From assembly GCA_947498065.1 (NCBI GenBank), contig CANMIS010000001.1, forward strand, positions 248,001 to 312,000: 64,000 nucleotides of DNA, in the 5' to 3' direction. This DNA comes from an uncultured Erythrobacter sp. (GTDB lineage: Bacteria > Pseudomonadota > Alphaproteobacteria > Sphingomonadales > Sphingomonadaceae). Of the stretch, positions 25,884 to 34,203 are shown piece after piece. The notes beneath the pieces are model-generated. The model saw only the letters and a list, made by a program, of their open reading frames with translations. It made no database searches and was not told where the DNA came from. Position numbers and translations under genes: made by a program. Each line of letters starts with the position of its first letter. The stretch's first letter is position 1.

Positions 25884-26501
25884 TTAGCCATAACCCATCA
25901 GTGCCATGACTTCCTTGCGGCTGCGGTGATCCTCTAGGAAACAGCCCAAGAGCCGCGAGGTGATCATGCCGACGCCCGGTGTGCGCACGCCGCGCCCGGT
26001 CATGCAGCCATGCTGCGCCTCAATCACGACGGCAACGCCCTGTGGCTCGAGATTGTCCCAGATACAGGCCGCGACCTCTGCCGTCAGCCGTTCCTGGATC
26101 TGCAATCGGCGGGCATAGCCGTGCAACACGCGGGCGAGTTTGGAGATGCCAACGACCTTCTTATTGGGAAGATACGCAATCGCCGCCTTGCCGGTGATCG
26201 GCGCCATGTGATGCTCGCAGTGTGATTGGAATGGAATGTCCTTCAGCATCACGATCTCGTCATAGCCGCCGACTTCCTCAAACACCCGGCTCATGTGAAC
26301 AGCGGGATCTTCCTTATAGCCCTGGCAATATTCAAGCCATGCGCGCCCCACCCGCTTTGGCGTGTCGATCAGGCCTTCACGTGCGGGATCATCGCCGGAC
26401 CATTCAATGAGCGTGCGGATCGCGTCCTGCACATGATCGGGCACATCAGGCTTTGCCATAGGGTTGTCGGGATCCATATCGTGATCGTGCAAGTGGCTCA
26501 T
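25884..26501 (-). CDS. folE: GTP cyclohydrolase I
   Basis: FolE converts GTP to dihydroneopterin triphosphate, the first step of folate synthesis. The 205-residue protein carries the zinc ligands in QSHCEHHMAPITGKAAI and QHGCMTGRGV, and the substrate loop ISKLARVLHGYARRLQIQERL. The ATG at 26501 (MSHLHDHDMDPDN) gives the length usual for this group; a further 17 codons upstream are open but unlike the family. It is a single gene between tRNA-Arg and the adhesin control region. Confidence 0.96.
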   Translation of the reverse strand: MSHLHDHDMDPDNPMAKPDVPDHVQDAIRTLIEWSGDDPAREGLIDTPKRVGRAWLEYCQGYKEDPAVHMSRVFEEVGGYDEIVMLKDIPFQSHCEHHMAPITGKAAIAYLPNKKVVGISKLARVLHGYARRLQIQERLTAEVAACIWDNLEPQGVAVVIEAQHGCMTGRGVRTPGVGMITSRLLGCFLEDHRSRKEVMALMGYG

Positions 26502-26620
26502 TCGTATCGCTTTCTGTTGCTTCGTCTGATCCCGCGCAGACCCTTTGCGCAAAATCTAACGCGTGGCAAATGTGAAGATTGCAAGAGAGCGAGGCTCCCA
26601 GGCTGGTGGCGAGCCGAAAC

Positions 26621-26654
26621 AAAAAAGGGACCGACCGCATGGTCAGTCCCTTTT
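26621..26654 (-). terminator. Terminator of tRNA-Arg
   Basis: On the minus strand GGGACTGACC pairs with GGTCGGTCCC around ATGC, followed by six T. It starts three bases past the tRNA CCA end. Confidence 0.88.
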
Positions 26655-26656
26655 CA

Positions 26657-26733
26657 TGGCGCACCCGGAAGGATTCGAACCTCCGGCCCCCTGATTCGTA
26701 GTCAGGTACTCTATCCAGCTGAGCTACGGGTGC
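26657..26733 (-). tRNA. tRNA-Arg (anticodon ACG)
   Basis: A complete 77-base cloverleaf on the minus strand with encoded CCA. The acceptor stem is GCACCCG/CGGGTGC with discriminator G. The anticodon arm is CCTGA-CTACGAA-TCAGG, which gives ACG at positions 34-36, normally edited to ICG by TadA to read CGU, CGC and CGA. The T arm contains GGTTCGAATCC. Confidence 0.97.
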
Positions 26734-26794
26734 GCTGGAGGAGCGGCACATACGGGCGGTGGCTGCGCTTGGCAATCCCTTTAGCGCGAGAGTG

Positions 26795-27205
26795 TCATGC
26801 TTTTTTGAAAAGCTGCTTGGCCAGCGTCACGTCCAAGGGCGGTTTGTCGAGCGCTGCGATCTGATCAGGCGTGAACCAGCCGACCTCGCCACCTTCCAAT
26901 GCAGCGGGCAGACCCTGCCATTTGGCGATTGTGTAAAGAAGAATGACAATCTGGCGTTCGTCCGGCACTCCATTGTCTTCTGCGAATCCAGCAGGCGCGC
27001 AATCCTCTGGCTCGATCACAATCCCGAGCTCCTCATGAAGCTCGCGAATCAACGCATCCCTAGGGGTTTCTCCCGATTCGACCTTGCCGCCAGGGAATTC
27101 CCACAGACCTCCATGCGCTTTGTGTAAAGGCCGCCGATGCATCAGCCACAGGCCATCTGCGCCCTGTAGAGCCGCTGCTGCAACGGGCATCCAGTTCATC
27201 GTCAT
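26795..27205 (-). CDS. Nudix hydrolase, MutT-like
   Basis: A 136-residue Nudix protein resembling 8-oxo-dGTP diphosphatase MutT, which cleans oxidised nucleotides from the pool. The Nudix box is GGKVESGETPRDALIREL then HEELG, at about residues 38-60, and the upstream LHKAHGGLWEFPGGK is MutT-like. The C-terminus ends in a PDQIAALDKPPLD segment common in the group. Two ATGs (27205 and 27199) are possible starts. The exact substrate is not proven by sequence. Confidence 0.87.
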   Translation of the reverse strand: MTMNWMPVAAAALQGADGLWLMHRRPLHKAHGGLWEFPGGKVESGETPRDALIRELHEELGIVIEPEDCAPAGFAEDNGVPDERQIVILLYTIAKWQGLPAALEGGEVGWFTPDQIAALDKPPLDVTLAKQLFKKA

Positions 27206-27303
27206 GTCGGAATTTTTTCCATTTCTGTGGCCGCCATCAACCTTTTCTTAACGCGCTGCGACCATTTGTCTCTTCATCGAGAACGTAATTGACGGATGTG
27301 AAC

Positions 27304-27489
27304 ATGTCTTTCTTTAAAACTCTGAGAAAAATTCGGAGCAACGAAAAAGGTGCCACCGCCGTCGAATACGGTCTGATCGTCAGTTTGATCGTGATCGCAA
27401 TTTTGGGGTCTCTCCGCGCTGTTGCAGATGAGAACACCGGACTTTGGGCTCGCGTACAATCTGCCGTTACGGAAGTTATGGGCGGTTAA
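27304..27489 (+). CDS. Flp/Fap-type class IVb pilin, copy 1
   Basis: A 61-residue prepilin with a basic leader (MSFFKTLRKIRSNEKG) cut by a prepilin peptidase before ATAVEYGLIVSLIVIAIL, the hydrophobic assembly helix. Glu at position +5 is present. The mature pilin has a longer, more charged tail (DENTGLWARVQ) than its neighbour. The ATG at 27304 gives the proper leader. No Tad assembly genes are near. Confidence 0.88.
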   Translation: MSFFKTLRKIRSNEKGATAVEYGLIVSLIVIAILGSLRAVADENTGLWARVQSAVTEVMGG

Positions 27490-27604
27490 CTTTTTGGAAA
27501 GCCTGCGAATTAGGATTTTTTCAATAGCTTATAATTAAACCAATCATCGTTCACTCCGAATCAGAGTGAGCATGGGTATCGAAGACTGAACCAGGAGACT
27601 ACTA

Positions 27605-27769
27605 ATGAAATTCTTTAACAAACTTTTCGCTGATGAGCAGGGCGCAACCGCAATTGAGTACGGCCTGATCGCTGCTCTTATCGCTGTTGCCGCAATCGGC
27701 GCTATGCAAGGTCTCGGCTCACAGCTGAACACGACCTTCTCGACTGTAGCTTCGTCTATGGCTGGCTAA
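27605..27769 (+). CDS. Flp/Fap-type class IVb pilin, copy 2
   Basis: A 54-residue prepilin: MKFFNKLFADEQG, then ATAIEYGLIAALIAVAAIG as the N-terminal helix, then QGLGSQLNTTFSTVASSMAG. It is the canonical small Flp type. AGGAGA lies just before the ATG and a very strong terminator follows, so this is probably the highly expressed major pilin and copy 1 a minor one. The 115-base gap from copy 1 contains a small TCACTC/GAGTGA hairpin (27551-27569). Confidence 0.9.
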   Translation: MKFFNKLFADEQGATAIEYGLIAALIAVAAIGAMQGLGSQLNTTFSTVASSMAG

Positions 27770-27793
27770 GTCGCAAGACTTATCGAAAAGAGA

Positions 27794-27824
27794 GCGGCGG
27801 GGGTTTCCCCCGCCGCTTTTTTTT
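27794..27824 (+). terminator. Strong terminator after the second pilin
   Basis: GCGGCGGGGG and CCCCCGCCGC form a perfect 10-base stem with a TTT loop, followed by eight T. Confidence 0.93.
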
Positions 27825-27920
27825 GCCCAAAATTGACTGAATGCGACCTATCGAGGGTGACAGTCCTTCCGGCCTTCGCAGCCCGACGGTCGCAAAAGCG
27901 TCGCTTAACGCTACAGCGCC

Positions 27921-29444
27921 TTAACGCGCGCGGACGACCAGCTTCACTTTCTGGCCTGGCCGCACCCCTTCACCGGAACCCAATGCGTTAAGCACTCGGA
28001 ACCGAGCCTCCTGAGCATCGGAATATGCCATTCGCCGGCTCAATGACTGCACCGAATCGCCTCGGCCAACCGTCACCACATCGATGCGCCGCGGAATCAC
28101 TTGGCTCGCCTCGCTTGCACTGATTCGCCGCATGGAATTGAACATTGCTGTAAAGGCATTGCCCTGCCCTGCAGGAGTGATAGCTGCGAAGTGATAGGCC
28201 CGGTCGCGCGCAAACTCATAGGCGAACACCACCACATCAACCTGCGAATTGCCGTTGTTCACCCGCGCGGTCCCATAGGCGGCACTGATTCCGTTAACGG
28301 TTGTACGCTGGATGCTGGACGGGGAAAGCTGCTGATCCTTGCCTCCTAAGGCAGTGAACTGCTGGCGAACATAGCTGCTCAGATCACCGGCATAAGGCGC
28401 TAGCGTCAGCTGCGCTTTGCCTCCCTGGCCATTAACACTCACAGCGCGCGAGCCATTGACCATGTAGAATCCCTGGGGCGCGGTGAATGACAATCGCAAT
28501 TCAGGATGAATAAACTGCCGTCCTTCGATCACCCCTTGTTCGGGATCATCGCCATAAATCACACCATCAATCCGGCTCAGGAATGTATCGCGATTGGTCG
28601 TTCCACCGGCGCTTGGACCGGCTTTTGATAGGGCGGTTTGCACACGGCTTGCAGGATCTGGGTGGGTCGACGCCCACGCCGGAACCTTCGCATCTCCGCG
28701 CCCTTGAAGCCGCGCATCAAGCGAGTTTTGCGCTGCTAGGCTGGCCAAAACCGTCCCCATCGCCCGCGTATCGTAACCCGCTCGGCTGAGATACTCGATG
28801 CCCAGCTCATCCGCCTGCAATTCCTGACTGCGCGAGAAGCTCAAGGTAAGCATCTGCGAACCCTGCAAAAAACCGCGGCTGACTGTGTTTGCAATCTGAC
28901 TATCGCCGAGCAACACGCCAGAGAGCACGGCGCCAAGAACGCCAAGCCCCTGGTTCCGCTGTGCGTTTCGCTGGCGGCGCTGGGAATGACGCGCAGCCAC
29001 ATGGCCAACCTCATGTCCCAAAACGGCCGCCAATTCGGCCTCATTGTTCATCAGGCTGACCAGTTGGCGGGTTGTGTAAATATAGCCGCCAGGCACCGCA
29101 AAAGCATTGTTCACTGAGCTGTTGAGCGTGCTGACCGTGAAGCTCTCACGCGCATTGCCTAGGCCCGATTGCACCGCAATATTCTTGCCAACCTGTTCAA
29201 CATAGGCGGCCTGCGGCCCGGTCATCGCACCGCCAAACTCGGCGAGCAATTGCGGATGAAATTCAGCGCCTTGCTGCGCTTCGGTCTGAGTGATTGGAGT
29301 TGACGCGGAGGGGATCGGCGCCCCGCCCAAACAGCCCGAAAGCGCCAATGCTAACGGCGCCGCCATAGTCGCGGTAAGAGCTCGGCTGGAACGTATCCGG
29401 CGCAGGCCTGCGCATGTCGAATTGGATACAATTATCTGGGGCAT
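27921..29444 (-). CDS. M48-family metalloprotease lipoprotein
   Basis: A 507-residue periplasmic zinc protease of the BepA/LoiP-related M48 group, involved in outer-membrane protein quality control. A lipoprotein signal ends at a lipobox LALALSGC (Cys38). The zinc motif HEVGH is at residues 144-148, with the third ligand in the QELQADELGIEYL segment. The C-terminal 60 residues (VTVGRGDSVQSLSRRM to GQKVKLV) resemble a LysM-type wall-binding module. I use the ATG at 29444 because the extra upstream codons would precede the signal peptide. accA lies upstream after a terminator. Confidence 0.9.
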   Translation of the reverse strand: MPQIIVSNSTCAGLRRIRSSRALTATMAAPLALALSGCLGGAPIPSASTPITQTEAQQGAEFHPQLLAEFGGAMTGPQAAYVEQVGKNIAVQSGLGNARESFTVSTLNSSVNNAFAVPGGYIYTTRQLVSLMNNEAELAAVLGHEVGHVAARHSQRRQRNAQRNQGLGVLGAVLSGVLLGDSQIANTVSRGFLQGSQMLTLSFSRSQELQADELGIEYLSRAGYDTRAMGTVLASLAAQNSLDARLQGRGDAKVPAWASTHPDPASRVQTALSKAGPSAGGTTNRDTFLSRIDGVIYGDDPEQGVIEGRQFIHPELRLSFTAPQGFYMVNGSRAVSVNGQGGKAQLTLAPYAGDLSSYVRQQFTALGGKDQQLSPSSIQRTTVNGISAAYGTARVNNGNSQVDVVVFAYEFARDRAYHFAAITPAGQGNAFTAMFNSMRRISASEASQVIPRRIDVVTVGRGDSVQSLSRRMAYSDAQEARFRVLNALGSGEGVRPGQKVKLVVRAR

Positions 29445-29585
29445 AGTGGTTCTCCCGGTCCTCAAAAACAGCATCCCACCAGAAGCTGCACCCTTTCCCC
29501 CGCATTCACGAAGTTGTCTTAAGGATATCGGGAAAACAACGCTTTGGGCAAGCCCCATGGCCCCTCCTCACCGCGCGACACGTGC

Positions 29586-29608
29586 AAAAGGGCGCGCAAC
29601 ACGCGCCC
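29586..29608 (-). terminator. Terminator of accA
   Basis: On the minus strand GGGCGCG... pairs with CGCGCCC (29602-29608 with 29590-29596) around five bases, followed by TTTT. A second hairpin (GGGGCGC/GCGCCCC) lies just before it at the accA stop. Confidence 0.65.
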
Positions 29609-29618
29609 CAAAGGGGCG

Positions 29619-30563
29619 CTAACCGCCCATTTGCAGGAAGCGTTCCTCGCGGGTCCGGATCAGAGTTTCGCTCGGCAATTCGACCAAAGCGTCCAGTTCT
29701 TTGCCGATCGCCTTGCCCAGGTTCGCCGCGGTAGCCGCAGGATCACGGTGCGCGCCGCCAACTGGCTCTTTAACGATCCGATCGATCACGCCGAGGCGCT
29801 TGAGATGCTGGGCGGTCACTTTCATCGCTTGCGCTGCTTCAGGCGCCTTATCCGCCGTTCTCCACAGGATCGACGCGCAGCCTTCCGGCGAAATCACCGA
29901 ATAAACCGCATGCTCAAGCATTAAGACCCGCTCTGCGCTGGCCAATGCGACCGCGCCGCCAGAGCCGCCCTCGCCCACGATCACCGCCACCATGGGTACG
30001 GGCAATGCCAAACACGCCTCTGTCGAGCGCGCGATTGCTTCTGCTTGGCCGCGCTCTTCGGCCTCAACACCGGGAAATGCGCCCGATGTGTCGACTAAAG
30101 TGACCACCGGCAGACCGAACCGTCCAGCCATCTCCATCAGACGGATCGCTTTGCGATAGCCCTCTGGTTTGCCCATGCCGAAATTGTGCTTGATCCGGGT
30201 TTCCGTATTGTGCCCCTTTTCATGCCCAATCAGCATGATCCGGCGGCCGTTGAGCCGCGCAAAACCGCCGATTATCGCATCATCATCGCCGTAATAGCGG
30301 TCTCCGCCCAGCGGCACGAAATCATCAAAGGCATGCTCGATGTAGTCGCGCAAATGCGGGCGATTGGGGTGCCGCGCAACCTGTGTCTTTTGCCACGGTG
30401 TCAGCGAGGCATAAGTCGTTGCAAGCAAGTCCGCGCTTTTGGTTTCGAGGCGCGTAATTTCGCTCGCGATATCCACTTCATCGCCTTCTGATGCGCTGCG
30501 CAATTCGGCAATACGCTCATCAAGCTTGGCAACGGGTTTCTCAAATTCGAGGTAAGCAGTCAT
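29619..30563 (-). CDS. accA: Acetyl-CoA carboxylase carboxyltransferase subunit alpha
   Basis: The alpha half of the carboxyltransferase that makes malonyl-CoA for fatty-acid synthesis. The 314-residue length is standard. The start MTAYLEFEKPVAKLDERIAEL, the core VTLVDTSGAFPGVEAEERGQ near residue 155, and GEGGSGGAVALASAERVLM are all typical. It follows the recombinase gene by nine bases on the same strand and is probably co-transcribed with it. Confidence 0.98.
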   Translation of the reverse strand: MTAYLEFEKPVAKLDERIAELRSASEGDEVDIASEITRLETKSADLLATTYASLTPWQKTQVARHPNRPHLRDYIEHAFDDFVPLGGDRYYGDDDAIIGGFARLNGRRIMLIGHEKGHNTETRIKHNFGMGKPEGYRKAIRLMEMAGRFGLPVVTLVDTSGAFPGVEAEERGQAEAIARSTEACLALPVPMVAVIVGEGGSGGAVALASAERVLMLEHAVYSVISPEGCASILWRTADKAPEAAQAMKVTAQHLKRLGVIDRIVKEPVGGAHRDPAATAANLGKAIGKELDALVELPSETLIRTREERFLQMGG

Positions 30564-30572
30564 AAAATTGCG

Positions 30573-31454
30573 CTAGTCCGATGTGCTGCGGGTGGCAAGC
30601 GGGTGGCGCGAATTGACCAGAGCTACGAGCCTGGCTGCGTCCACATGCGTGTAGATTTGAGTGGTGGCGATATCGGCGTGGCCGAGCAATGTCTGCAGCA
30701 CGCGCAGGTCTGCCCCGCCCTCCAGCAGATGCGTCGCAAAGGCATGGCGCAAGACATGCGGGCTGATGCCCTTGGAATCGAGCCCGGCGCGCGCCGCGAG
30801 TTCTTTCAGCAGTTGGAACAGCCTCACCCGGCTGAGGTGTTTCCCGTCGCGCGAAGGGAACAGATGGCGCGGCTCTTGCGGGCGGACCTCCAGCCATACT
30901 GACAATGCCTCCTGCGCTCGCTGACTGACCGGAACCATCCGCGCTTGCCCGCCCTTACCCATCACCGTGAGGAACGGCGCATCACGCGGGACTGCGCTAA
31001 GCGGAAGCGAGACCAGCTCCGTGGCGCGTAGCCCCGATCCGTAGAGCAATTCCAGCAGCGCCAATTGCCTGACACGGTCAGGCTTGCCGCTCTCCGCCTC
31101 CATTTCAGCGCGGTCAAATAGTGCCGCGATATCATCGTGGGAGAGTACTTTTGGCAGGGGTCTCCGCGTGCGAGGCTGAGGCAATGCGCCAGAGGGATCG
31201 TCTTCGCGCCACCCCTCATCCAGCGCAAAACCAAAGAATTGGCGGACCGCAGAGGTTTTGCGCGCCACCGTCGATGGCGCGAGGCTAGCCCAAGCGCCCG
31301 CGAGCTTTCCCACATCTGCGCGGGTCGCCTTAGCCAGATCGCCAATCTCTTCCTCTGCACCGCTCAGATCGCGCGCATAGGCCGACAGCGTATTGGGCGC
31401 CGCACCGCGCTCCGCCGCCAGCATATCGAGAAAGGCTTTTGTCGCGGCTGACAT
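30573..31454 (-). CDS. xerD: Tyrosine recombinase XerD
   Basis: A 293-residue tyrosine recombinase with the SAM-like N-terminal domain and complete catalytic set: Arg143 (GLRATEL), Lys167, His233 and Arg236 (SPHVLRHAFATHL), His259 (LLGHADIATT) and Tyr268 (QIYTHV). Its place next to accA and aroK/aroB is the usual XerD context, so I take it as the chromosome-dimer resolution enzyme rather than a mobile-element integrase. No att site or cargo is next to it. Confidence 0.92.
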   Translation of the reverse strand: MSAATKAFLDMLAAERGAAPNTLSAYARDLSGAEEEIGDLAKATRADVGKLAGAWASLAPSTVARKTSAVRQFFGFALDEGWREDDPSGALPQPRTRRPLPKVLSHDDIAALFDRAEMEAESGKPDRVRQLALLELLYGSGLRATELVSLPLSAVPRDAPFLTVMGKGGQARMVPVSQRAQEALSVWLEVRPQEPRHLFPSRDGKHLSRVRLFQLLKELAARAGLDSKGISPHVLRHAFATHLLEGGADLRVLQTLLGHADIATTQIYTHVDAARLVALVNSRHPLATRSTSD

Positions 31455-31472
31455 TGTCTCAGCGCACCGGCC

Positions 31473-33401
31473 TTAGCCGCGCGCCACCGCCTCCGCCGCG
31501 ATCATGCGTGCCTCTGCGCCAAGCCCCGCTGCGTTCAGCGCAGACACGATGTGATAGAGGTGCCGGGGCGTCATTTGCGCCCAGCTTTCCCCCTGCATAC
31601 CCAGCCCGGCGAGCAAAGATACAAGAGCTTGATTCTCCACCTCACCAGCACGGGAGATCATGCGAGACCACTTGCTTTGGCGGCCAAAATCAAGGCTCAG
31701 CTCATCCTCGTAAGCCGAGCGATCCGCACTGCTAATCCGGCCAAGCCCTGCAAGGCCCGCGATGAGAAACTGAGATTTGCGCTGCTGAGCGCTAGCATCA
31801 TTGCCAACAAACTCACTCAAATCATCGGCCGAAGCAGGAACGCCGCGTTCTGCCTGTGAGAGCACGATCAGGGCCCAGCCAAGGCTTCCGTCTGGCACCA
31901 CTTCGGCCCAGGCGAGCGCATCCCGGTCAAGCCCTGCGGCAAGCATCGATGCAATCAAGCTGCCCGATTGGGCTGCCAAGTTGTTGTTGGCGGGCATGCG
32001 CGCCGCCGCATATGCGGTCATGACATAGCCGCTGTAATCCGCAATCGCGCCGCCATCCGATGGCTCGCCCCAGATCGCTTGCATCGCCGCCAAACGCGCG
32101 GACGGATCACCGCCAACATAGGCCTCGCGCAGACGGGTCGCGGTGTCTGCCGCCTCACCAGTGATATTATCGTCGGCGTAAATCTGGCTGTAGAGGCCAA
32201 CCATGGCGGAGGCGGACAAAATGCCTTCGCTGCTGGCGCGAGCGGCATACTTCGCCCGCTCACCCAAAGCCACCATTGGCCCAGTAGCAGCGGCACGGTG
32301 GTAATAGGCGCCCGATTCTTCGATCAGCGCCTCTGGCACCGGCTCACCAACCGCATTGGCCAAGGCAAAGCGCCATGGGTTGAGGTCTTCCACCCCTTCC
32401 CAATCCACATCAACCGCCCGTCGGCCGCTGCCCGCAGCACCCGCATATCGGCGCGCCAGCAAGATATCGATTTCCGGGGCGATGGAATTGTCGAGCGCAC
32501 GGTCGAGCTGTGATCCGGCCAGAGCGCTTTCACCAGCATAAGCGTTGCAGATCGCCTGCCACATGACCCAGCGCGGATCGTCGCGTTCGGACCCTTGCAA
32601 GCGAACCGCCGGACAGGCTCCGACGAAATCAGATGTGGCGACATAGGATTGCAGCGCCGCCGTCGTCAGCGGCGTGTTCCAATTTCCCGTGTCGACGTCT
32701 TGCACCAATGCGCGGGCCGCTGCGAACTCGCCCAAGCGATTGAGCAGACCAGCGCGCAAGGCGGCGAACTCGACCGGGTTCATGCCGTCTGGCGCCTCAA
32801 GCCGGCTCACCGCCGCGCGGCGCAGCAAGATATGCCCCCAACGCGAAACCAATTGGCCCTTGGTCCCATCCAGCGCAGCGCGAACCAATTCAGCAGGTTG
32901 ATTGGCCAGCGATGCCGTGGGCAATCCGCCCTCCTCTTCGCTCAGCACGCCAACCTGCGTCAACGCGCGGCGCGCGGCAGGCGGTATATCATAGCGCGGC
33001 TTCAGCCCGAGCAGATCGTCAAGCTCGTCGGTCGACATGTCTTCGAGCTCAGCAACGGTCGGCAAATTGCCCAAAGCGTCGCTCGAAATGCTCGGGACAG
33101 GCGGCAATTCTCCGCCTCCCGGTAGTGGCGGCGGCGCGACCGGCCCGGTGGGTGCGGGGCCGCTTGGCCCGCCCGGGCTCACACCAGCTGGCGGCGGAGG
33201 GGGTGGAGGCGGCGGAGGAGGCGGCGGAGCCGGATCGTCAAAGCCGGGCGGCAGAAGCGATTCCGGCGCATCTTGCGCGCCTGCATAGCCAGCAGCCAAA
33301 GCGCCCGTCAGCACAGCCGCGCCCATTGCCGCGGCAACAACACGCGTACGCTTACCAGCAAGCGGGCTTGGAACACCGCGCGTAATCTTCAAACCATGCA
33401 T
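31473..33401 (-). CDS. Large exported protein with polyproline segment, unknown function
   Basis: A 642-residue protein I cannot assign. A basic N-terminus is followed by a membrane helix or signal near residues 20-45 (VVAAAMGAAVLTGALAAGYAG). Then come a run of 13 prolines near residue 60, a P/G-rich linker to about 110, an acidic helix (ELEDMSTDELDDLLGL) and about 480 residues of alanine-rich helices that look like TPR-type solenoid repeats. The polyproline run predicts dependence on EF-P. Its ATG overlaps the stop of the small membrane gene (TGATG), so the two probably work together. Expected location: periplasm. Confidence 0.7.
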   Translation of the reverse strand: MHGLKITRGVPSPLAGKRTRVVAAAMGAAVLTGALAAGYAGAQDAPESLLPPGFDDPAPPPPPPPPPPPPPAGVSPGGPSGPAPTGPVAPPPLPGGGELPPVPSISSDALGNLPTVAELEDMSTDELDDLLGLKPRYDIPPAARRALTQVGVLSEEEGGLPTASLANQPAELVRAALDGTKGQLVSRWGHILLRRAAVSRLEAPDGMNPVEFAALRAGLLNRLGEFAAARALVQDVDTGNWNTPLTTAALQSYVATSDFVGACPAVRLQGSERDDPRWVMWQAICNAYAGESALAGSQLDRALDNSIAPEIDILLARRYAGAAGSGRRAVDVDWEGVEDLNPWRFALANAVGEPVPEALIEESGAYYHRAAATGPMVALGERAKYAARASSEGILSASAMVGLYSQIYADDNITGEAADTATRLREAYVGGDPSARLAAMQAIWGEPSDGGAIADYSGYVMTAYAAARMPANNNLAAQSGSLIASMLAAGLDRDALAWAEVVPDGSLGWALIVLSQAERGVPASADDLSEFVGNDASAQQRKSQFLIAGLAGLGRISSADRSAYEDELSLDFGRQSKWSRMISRAGEVENQALVSLLAGLGMQGESWAQMTPRHLYHIVSALNAAGLGAEARMIAAEAVARG

Positions 33402-33556
33402 CACTGCGCCTCCGGCACATTAATTTCTTGCACAATCGGATGCAGCGGTTCCTCACCGCCATCAACCCATGCCAGCACTATCACCGCAATTATCACCGCT
33501 ATCAAATACCATTTCCAGCGCCCGCCGCCACCGGGGCGACCTGCCGGTTTCTCCAT
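33401..33556 (-). CDS. Small single-helix membrane protein
   Basis: A 51-residue protein: MEKPAGRPGGGGRWKW, one hydrophobic helix YLIAVIIAVIVLAWV, then an acidic tail. The ATG at 33556 is preferred over one ten codons upstream, which would lie in the divergent aroK promoter. It overlaps the next gene by one base. Function unknown. Confidence 0.55.
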   Translation of the reverse strand: MEKPAGRPGGGGRWKWYLIAVIIAVIVLAWVDGGEEPLHPIVQEINVPEAQ

Positions 33557-33624
33557 AGGTCTAATCGTGCCATGTGTGCGAGCCATATTGCACGCGCCCT
33601 ACCCCATCTATAGGCCATGCGGCA

Positions 33625-34203
33625 ATGACTGAGCAGCCCGTTACAAACCACGATGATTTTGCCGCCGCAATTGACCGCATTAAGCGTAAGACCACGCGCC
33701 CGATTGTGCTGGTCGGATTGATGGGTGTTGGCAAATCCACAGTTGGACGACGGCTCGCCAGCATGCTGTCGCGCGATTTCGTTGACGCCGATGATGCCAT
33801 TGAAGAGGCCGCCCAGCGCAAAATCTCTGAGATTTTTGAAGAGTTTGGCGAGGCCTATTTTCGCGATGGAGAGCGGCGCGTCATTGCCAGGCTGATGGAG
33901 GAACATTCCGGCGTGATCGCAACCGGCGGCGGCGCCTTTGTCGATAATGACACCCGCGCTTTGATCCTGGACAAGGCAATCGCGGTTTGGATCGATTGCG
34001 ATATCGACACTCTGGTAGAGCGCACATCGCGGCGCAACACGCGTCCTCTGCTGCGCACCGGAGATCCCAAAGAAATTCTGACGCGCCTTTATAATGAGCG
34101 CGAACCCTTTTACTCGCAGGCCCAAATCCGGGTCCAAAGCATGGACGGCCCGCATAACGACGTGGCCCACCGCATTATCGAGGCAATAGACCAATGCATG
34201 TAA
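33625..34203 (+). CDS. aroK: Shikimate kinase
   Basis: Phosphorylates shikimate in the aromatic amino-acid pathway. A 192-residue P-loop kinase with VLVGLMGVGKSTVGRRLA near residues 29-46, the substrate Asp in FVDADDAIEEAA, the Gly-rich VIATGGGAFV and the LID region RRNTRPLL. The start MTEQPVTNHDD is chosen over an earlier frame start that would run through the divergent promoter. Its last ten bases overlap aroB. Confidence 0.97.
   Translation: MTEQPVTNHDDFAAAIDRIKRKTTRPIVLVGLMGVGKSTVGRRLASMLSRDFVDADDAIEEAAQRKISEIFEEFGEAYFRDGERRVIARLMEEHSGVIATGGGAFVDNDTRALILDKAIAVWIDCDIDTLVERTSRRNTRPLLRTGDPKEILTRLYNEREPFYSQAQIRVQSMDGPHNDVAHRIIEAIDQCM

Noticed and set aside
26657..26733. tRNA-Arg as an integration hot spot
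   Set aside because: The tRNA is followed by its own terminator and folE. No repeat of its 3' end or integrase is nearby.
30573..31454. Mobile-element integrase
   Set aside because: The gene has the length and context of housekeeping XerD (accA, aroK/aroB nearby). No att repeats, cargo genes or tRNA insertion are next to it.
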